From the NCBI GenBank assembly GCA_934746185.1, contig CAKVEY010000033.1, positions 1 through 10,008 of the forward strand: a DNA stretch of 10,008 bases, given 5' to 3'. Source of the stretch: an uncultured Clostridia bacterium. Lineage in GTDB: Bacteria; Bacillota; Clostridia; Christensenellales; UBA1242. A program made the translations under genes and the position numbers. The notes beneath the pieces were generated by a model, which saw nothing but the letters and a program-made list of their open reading frames with translations, searched no databases and was not told the origin of the DNA. Numbering within the stretch: the first letter of the stretch is position 1; every line of letters begins with the position of its first letter. This document shows, piece by piece, positions 6,769 to 10,008 of the stretch.

Positions 6769-7612
6769 ACATTGTTAATTCTTCAATTTTTGCTTTTAAA
6801 TCGTCATTTTGCTTAATTTTATCAATAGTATATTTAACAACTTTTTCAATTTCACTACCTTCGCTATAATCGGCTTTGCAATAGTTGTTAATTCTTTCTT
6901 TTTTAAATAAATCTAACATTAATTCTTTTTTAGCAGGAAGGTCGTCATAAACGCCAATAGAAGTTCCACCATTATTAACCATAATACTCATACAAGGAAT
7001 ATCTGTTAAACTATCGCCTATGTAAATCATATTACAAAAAGGAATTCTTTTAATAAGAGTTTTTTCGTTTACTTTCGGGTCATTTTCGTTTAAAACACCT
7101 TTATTAATTCTAAAAATATATTGTGTTTTTTCTGTTGAATTAACTACATTTGCTGGCCAAATAGGGTTGTTATCTTCATCATAAATATAACTATTAGCAT
7201 AAATCTTTTTAAAATATTTAGCAATACTACAATTTTCTAAAACTTCTTTAATTCCAGCACTAATCATATAATGTTCAATAACATAACCTTTACTTTCGCC
7301 ATATTTATTAATACGGTCAAACCAACTTTCAACGCCTTTATAATAAGTTAAGTCTTTTCCTACATTTTCAATATCTTGTTTTTTAAACGGAACACCAGCT
7401 TTTTTTGCTTTATAAATAGAGTAGTATAAAAATGAAAGTATTGGGTCCATATTATTTAAACTACCAGAATTAATTTTTTCTTTCCAAAATTGACTTTCAG
7501 TAACGCCTAGTTTGTCGAAAAATCCATACGACCAGCAAGATTCTTCTGGGCCTAGTGTTTTATCGAAATCATAGCATATTGCAATAACTTTTTTGTTTTC
7601 TGTTTCTTTCAT
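6767..7612 (-). CDS. HAD-superfamily hydrolase, probable phosphatase
   Basis: The 281-residue soluble protein has all four haloacid dehalogenase motifs. Motif I is DFDKT with nucleophile Asp15 and acid/base Asp17. Motif II is Ser118 in MISAG. A motif III lysine is probably Lys162 or Lys171, and motif IV is GDSLTD with Asp200 and Asp204. The roughly 95 residues between motifs I and II would be a helical cap, resembling the phosphoserine-phosphatase-like layout. These enzymes usually remove phosphate from small metabolites; the substrate cannot be read from the sequence. The ATG at 7612 is the only usable start, since the next Met (55) lies beyond the catalytic aspartates. No ribosome binding site precedes it, and a good promoter -10 ends six bases before the ATG, so the mRNA is probably leaderless. 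The gene is transcribed alone, divergently from glyS. Confidence 0.88.
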   Translation of the reverse strand: MKETENKKVIAICYDFDKTLGPEESCWSYGFFDKLGVTESQFWKEKINSGSLNNMDPILSFLYYSIYKAKKAGVPFKKQDIENVGKDLTYYKGVESWFDRINKYGESKGYVIEHYMISAGIKEVLENCSIAKYFKKIYANSYIYDEDNNPIWPANVVNSTEKTQYIFRINKGVLNENDPKVNEKTLIKRIPFCNMIYIGDSLTDIPCMSIMVNNGGTSIGVYDDLPAKKELMLDLFKKERINNYCKADYSEGSEIEKVVKYTIDKIKQNDDLKAKIEELTM

Positions 7613-7618
7613 ATATAA

Positions 7619-7647
7619 ATTGTATCACAAATTATTTTACATTTCAA
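7619..7647 (-). promoter_or_regulatory. Promoter of the HAD gene, giving a leaderless mRNA
   Basis: Reading the minus strand, TTGAAA (7642-7647), a 17-base spacer and TACAAT (7619-7624) form a near-consensus promoter. Only six bases separate the -10 from the ATG, which puts the expected start point on or next to the A of the start codon. Confidence 0.7.
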
Positions 7648-7679
7648 CATTTTTTTAAATTTAATTTTATCGAATTTTG

Positions 7680-7708
7680 TTGACTTAATTATTTAGCATT
7701 ATTATAAT
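7680..7708 (+). promoter_or_regulatory. Promoter of glyS
   Basis: TTGACT (7680-7685), a 17-base spacer and a perfect TATAAT (7703-7708) form a strong sigma-A promoter. The start point would be near 7715, leaving a leader of about 22 bases that holds little more than the ribosome binding site AGGGGA (7725-7730). Confidence 0.8.
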
Positions 7709-7736
7709 ATAATTTGTAAATAAAAGGGGAATATAT

Positions 7737-9125
7737 ATGCTAGTTAATAATCCAACAATGGATAAAATTGTAAACTTATGTAAAAATCGTGGAATAATCT
7801 TTCAAGGTAGTGAAATTTATGGTGGAATGGGCAACACTTGGGATTATGGTCCAATAGGTGTAGAAATAAAGAACAACATAAAAAAATCTTGGTGGAAAAT
7901 GTTTGTTCAAGAAAATAAAAATGCTTATGGTGTAGATGCTGCTATTTTAATGAATTCTCGTGTTTGGGACGCAAGTGGTCATACAACTTCTTTTTCTGAT
8001 CCTAAAATGGATTGTAAGGAATGTAAAACTCGTCATAGAGCCGATAATTTAATTGAAAATTATTGCGAGAAACATAAAATTGAAAATGTAGTAGTAGATA
8101 AAATGTCTAATGAAGAAATGGAACAGTTTATTGAAGAGCACAAAATTAATTGTCCAAATTGTGGCAAACATAATTTTACACCAATTCGTCAATTTAAACT
8201 TATGTTTGAAACCTCTCGTGGCGTTATAGGAGATAATCAAGATAAAATCTATCTTCGTCCAGAAACTGCACAAGGCGAATTTGTAAACTTTTTAAACGTA
8301 CAACGAAGTATGCGTGCAAAAGTTCCTTTTTCTATTGCTCAAATAGGTAAAGCATTTAGAAACGAAATAACACCAGGAAACTTTATTTTTAGAACAATTG
8401 AATTTGAACAAATGGAGCACCAACAATTTTGTAAAGAAGGTCAAGATTTAGATTTTTATAACGAATATAAAGATAAAGCAATGAAATTTTTATTGCGTCT
8501 TGGTTTTGATAGAGAACATTTAAGATATAAAGACCACGACAAACTAGCACACTATGCTAAATGTGCTTGTGATATTCAATTTAAGTACCCTATGGGTTGG
8601 GAAGAATTAAATGGTATTCATAACCGAACTAATTACGATTTATCTCGTCATCAAGAATATAGTGGGAAAAGTATGTTATATTTAGACCCTATAACTAACG
8701 AAAAATTCGTACCTTATGTTGTAGAATATTCAATCGGGGCAGATAGATTAATGCTTGCAACTTTATGTGAAGCATATAACGAAGAAAAGTTAGAGAATGA
8801 AACAAGAGTAGTTTTAAAACTTTCACCAGCACTTGCTTGCTATAAACTTGCTATTTTACCTTTAATGAAAAAAGAACATTCACCAAAAGCGCAAGAAATA
8901 TTTAACGACTTATCTAAATATTTTATGTGTGATTATGATGATAGTGGTTCAATAGGTAAAAGATATCGTCGTCACGATGAAATAGGCACACCATTCTGCT
9001 TAACAGTAGATGATAATACATTAAAAGAAAATACAGTTACTATTCGTTTTAGAGATAGTATGGAACAAATTACTTTAAAACTAGATGAAGTTAAAGATTA
9101 TATTTTAGATAAAATAAATTTTTAA
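7737..9125 (+). CDS. glyS: Glycyl-tRNA synthetase, single-chain alpha2 type
   Basis: This class II synthetase charges tRNA-Gly with glycine using ATP. It is the homodimeric GlyQS (eukaryote/archaea-like) form rather than the separate alpha and beta chains of E. coli. The 462-residue length fits. It begins with KNRGIIFQGSEIYGG and WDYGPIG, typical of the family. Four cysteines (Cys93, Cys96, Cys139, Cys142) form a likely zinc site in the insertion. YLRPETAQG follows, then class II motif 2 with FRNE at 207-210 and Arg208, and motif 3 with GADR at 334-337. The stretch before GADR reads VVEYSI, where many homologues have a proline (EPS), a mild divergence. The C-terminal anticodon-binding domain runs from about 360. 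The ATG at 7737 is six bases after AGGGGA. The symbol glyQS is also used for this form. Confidence 0.97.
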   Translation: MLVNNPTMDKIVNLCKNRGIIFQGSEIYGGMGNTWDYGPIGVEIKNNIKKSWWKMFVQENKNAYGVDAAILMNSRVWDASGHTTSFSDPKMDCKECKTRHRADNLIENYCEKHKIENVVVDKMSNEEMEQFIEEHKINCPNCGKHNFTPIRQFKLMFETSRGVIGDNQDKIYLRPETAQGEFVNFLNVQRSMRAKVPFSIAQIGKAFRNEITPGNFIFRTIEFEQMEHQQFCKEGQDLDFYNEYKDKAMKFLLRLGFDREHLRYKDHDKLAHYAKCACDIQFKYPMGWEELNGIHNRTNYDLSRHQEYSGKSMLYLDPITNEKFVPYVVEYSIGADRLMLATLCEAYNEEKLENETRVVLKLSPALACYKLAILPLMKKEHSPKAQEIFNDLSKYFMCDYDDSGSIGKRYRRHDEIGTPFCLTVDDNTLKENTVTIRFRDSMEQITLKLDEVKDYILDKINF

Positions 9126-9153
9126 CATTTTATTAAAAACTTTATAAAAACTG

Positions 9154-9182
9154 TTGACAAATTGAAAAAAGTTGAATATAAT
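9154..9182 (+). promoter_or_regulatory. Consensus promoter of the infC-rpmI operon
   Basis: TTGACA (9154-9159), exactly 17 bases, then TATAAT (9177-9182): a perfect match to the sigma-A consensus, as expected for a ribosomal protein operon. Transcription should start near 9189, about 130 bases before infC. No clear terminator separates it from glyS. Confidence 0.9.
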
Positions 9183-9188
9183 TAAAGA

Positions 9189-9303
9189 GTACAAAGTAGA
9201 AATATCCATTTCTCACCAAAAAGGCACGCCTAGTTGGTAATAAAATTTTATAGAGATTATAATTTTTTAGTGTGGATATTTGTATATTCACTTTTTTCTT
9301 TTT
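9189..9303 (+). ncRNA. Structured infC leader, probable L20-type autoregulatory RNA
   Basis: Two exclusive structures can form. A 9-bp perfect long-range stem pairs 9200-9208 with 9273-9281 and encloses a helper hairpin, ACCAA (9215-9219) with TTGGT (9234-9238), itself holding AGG-CACG-CCT (9222-9231). The 3' half of the long stem is also part of the terminator hairpin at 9269-9292, so forming one prevents the other. In Bacillus and relatives, infC-rpmI-rplT is controlled by ribosomal protein L20 binding such a leader and causing early termination (the L20 leader family). The position, the downstream genes and the terminal hairpin agree with that family. The L20 contact site itself is not proven from the sequence. 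Confidence 0.7.
9269..9303 (+). terminator. Attenuator hairpin in the infC leader
   Basis: AGTG (9269-9272) pairs with CACT (9289-9292). After a two-base bulge, GATAT (9275-9279) pairs with ATATT (9284-9288, one G-T pair) around a TTGT loop. TTTTTTCTTTTT follows directly. The stem is weak in G+C, as suits a conditional terminator. It ends just before the infC ribosome binding site. Confidence 0.65.
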
Positions 9304-9321
9304 AAGGGGGATTTTACTATC
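9304..9321 (+). promoter_or_regulatory. infC ribosome binding site and ATC start codon
   Basis: AAGGGGG (9304-9310) is a strong Shine-Dalgarno sequence, and eight bases later the reading frame of IF3 has ATC (9319-9321). No ATG or GTG exists in this frame near it. The TTG at 9331 is about 20 bases from the site, and the TTG at 9280 lies inside the terminator hairpin. Confidence 0.8.
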
Positions 9322-9825
9322 AAAGAATTATTGATTAATGAGCAAATTAATGCTAAGGAAGTTCGTTTAATTTTAGATGATGGCGAACAAAAAGGAATTG
9401 TTAGTTTTGATGAAGCACTAGATTTAGCACATCAAAAAGATTTAGACTTAGTTCAAATTTCACCAAATGCTGTACCAAGTGTTTGTAAAATTATGGATTA
9501 TGGTAAATATCGTTTTGATTTGTTAAAAAAAGAAAAAGATGCTCGTAAAAAAAATAAAACACAAGAAATTAAAACAATTCAACTATCTTTAACTATTGGG
9601 GAACACGATATTGCGTATAGAATAAAAAATGCTATATCATTTTTAAATGAAGGCAACAAAGTTAAAGTAAATATTTTATTAAAAGGTCGTCAACAAGCGT
9701 ACCCAGAACAAGGTATTGAAATTATGAACAAATTTGCAGAATCATTAAAAGATTATGCTGTTGTTGAAAAAGCACCTAAATTAGAAGGAAAATTTATAAA
9801 TATGGTTTTAAGCCAAAAGAAATAA
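9319..9825 (+). CDS. infC: Translation initiation factor IF-3, ATC start
   Basis: IF-3 binds the 30S subunit, keeps it apart from 50S and rejects initiation at wrong codons. The 168-residue product has the usual two domains. The N-domain (about 1-75) begins KELLINEQINAKEVRLI and contains the family signature KIMDYGKYRFD (57-67); a lysine-rich linker leads to the C-domain (about 85-168). The start is taken as ATC at 9319, eight bases after AAGGGGG, because the homology begins exactly there. infC uses AUU in E. coli and Bacillus, which lets IF-3 repress its own translation; ATC should do the same here. It is the first gene of the infC-rpmI operon and lies behind a probable attenuator, so both transcription and translation may be controlled. 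A start finder limited to ATG/GTG/TTG would add about 13 false residues. Confidence 0.95.
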   Translation: MKELLINEQINAKEVRLILDDGEQKGIVSFDEALDLAHQKDLDLVQISPNAVPSVCKIMDYGKYRFDLLKKEKDARKKNKTQEIKTIQLSLTIGEHDIAYRIKNAISFLNEGNKVKVNILLKGRQQAYPEQGIEIMNKFAESLKDYAVVEKAPKLEGKFINMVLSQKK

Positions 9826-9838
9826 AGGAGAAAAAATT

Positions 9839-10008
9839 ATGCCAAAACAAAAAAGTCATAGTGGAGCAAAAAAACGTTTCAAAGTTTTAAAAAGTGGTTT
9901 AGTTAAAAGAGGTAAACAAAATCATCGTCATATTTTAACTAAAAAAACTACTAAAAGAAAAAGAGATTTAAGACAACAAACTTATGTTTCTAAAGCACAA
10001 GAAAAAAC
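9839..10008 (+). CDS. rpmI: 50S ribosomal protein L35, 3' end cut by window
   Basis: The 56 visible codons encode a very basic protein beginning MPKQKSHSGAKKRFK, with KRGKQNHRHILTKK typical of L35; the full protein is usually 64-66 residues, so only the last few are missing. L35 is a small 50S component. AAAGGAG (9824-9830) overlaps the infC stop codon, and the ATG follows eight bases later. The tight spacing places it in the infC operon, with rplT (L20, the likely repressor) expected just beyond the window. The codons visible are intact, with no frameshift. Confidence 0.97.
   Translation, partial: MPKQKSHSGAKKRFKVLKSGLVKRGKQNHRHILTKKTTKRKRDLRQQTYVSKAQEK

Noticed and set aside
7613..7736. 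T-box, riboswitch or small RNA between the HAD gene and glyS
   Set aside because: The 124-base interval is filled by two divergent promoters and contains no stable hairpin or T-box core.
8049..8273. Minus-strand open frame inside glyS
   Set aside because: It is antisense to the conserved glycyl-tRNA synthetase core, with a Phe/Ile-rich product and no start signals.
9280..9318. TTG start at 9280 for infC
   Set aside because: It lies within the terminator hairpin and upstream of the strong AAGGGGG, and it would add hydrophobic residues absent from IF-3.
1..10008. Novel defence, mobile or biosynthetic system
   Set aside because: Every gene except the lipoprotein, the zinc-ribbon protein and the HAD enzyme belongs to a well-known RNA or translation family. 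No transposase, integrase, phage or toxin-antitoxin signature was seen.

Overview
The window is strongly AT-rich and uses TGA as a stop codon (rsmE and mtaB end in it), so it follows the standard bacterial code. Purine-rich ribosome binding sites, TTGACA/TATAAT-type promoters and compact hairpin-plus-T-run terminators point to a low-GC Gram-positive (Firmicutes) bacterium. The rsmE-mtaB adjacency, the single-chain GlyQS-type glycyl-tRNA synthetase, and an infC-rpmI operon behind an attenuator-like leader agree with this. An uncultured gut clostridial or related lineage fits, but I cannot name a genus.

Layout. (1) 1-837: a single-gene unit for a secreted lipoprotein with a beta-helix-like repeat, with its own promoter and terminator. 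(2) 867-3031: pnp (polynucleotide phosphorylase), also with its own promoter and terminator. (3) 3051-6768: a four-gene operon in which every junction overlaps by one or four bases: a small membrane zinc-ribbon protein, rsmE (16S rRNA m3U methylase), mtaB (tRNA ms2t6A methylthiotransferase) and mnmA (tRNA 2-thiouridylase). A 270-base AT-only stretch with a short tandem repeat follows, ending in a bidirectional terminator. (4) 6767-7647, minus strand: a HAD-family hydrolase whose promoter sits so close to the ATG that the mRNA is probably leaderless. (5) 7680-9125: glyS, divergent from the HAD gene. (6) 9154-10008: a consensus promoter, a structured leader, infC with a non-canonical ATC start, and the 5' part of rpmI, which runs off the window; rplT would be expected next.

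Most genes serve RNA metabolism and translation: RNA decay (pnp), rRNA and tRNA modification (rsmE, mtaB, mnmA), tRNA charging (glyS), initiation (infC) and the ribosome (rpmI). This is conserved housekeeping chromosome, and I see no mobile element, phage, CRISPR or defence locus. The observations most worth a second look are regulatory: the two mutually exclusive RNA structures before infC, its ATC start, the probable leaderless HAD transcript, and the uncharacterised membrane zinc-ribbon protein heading the RNA-modification operon.
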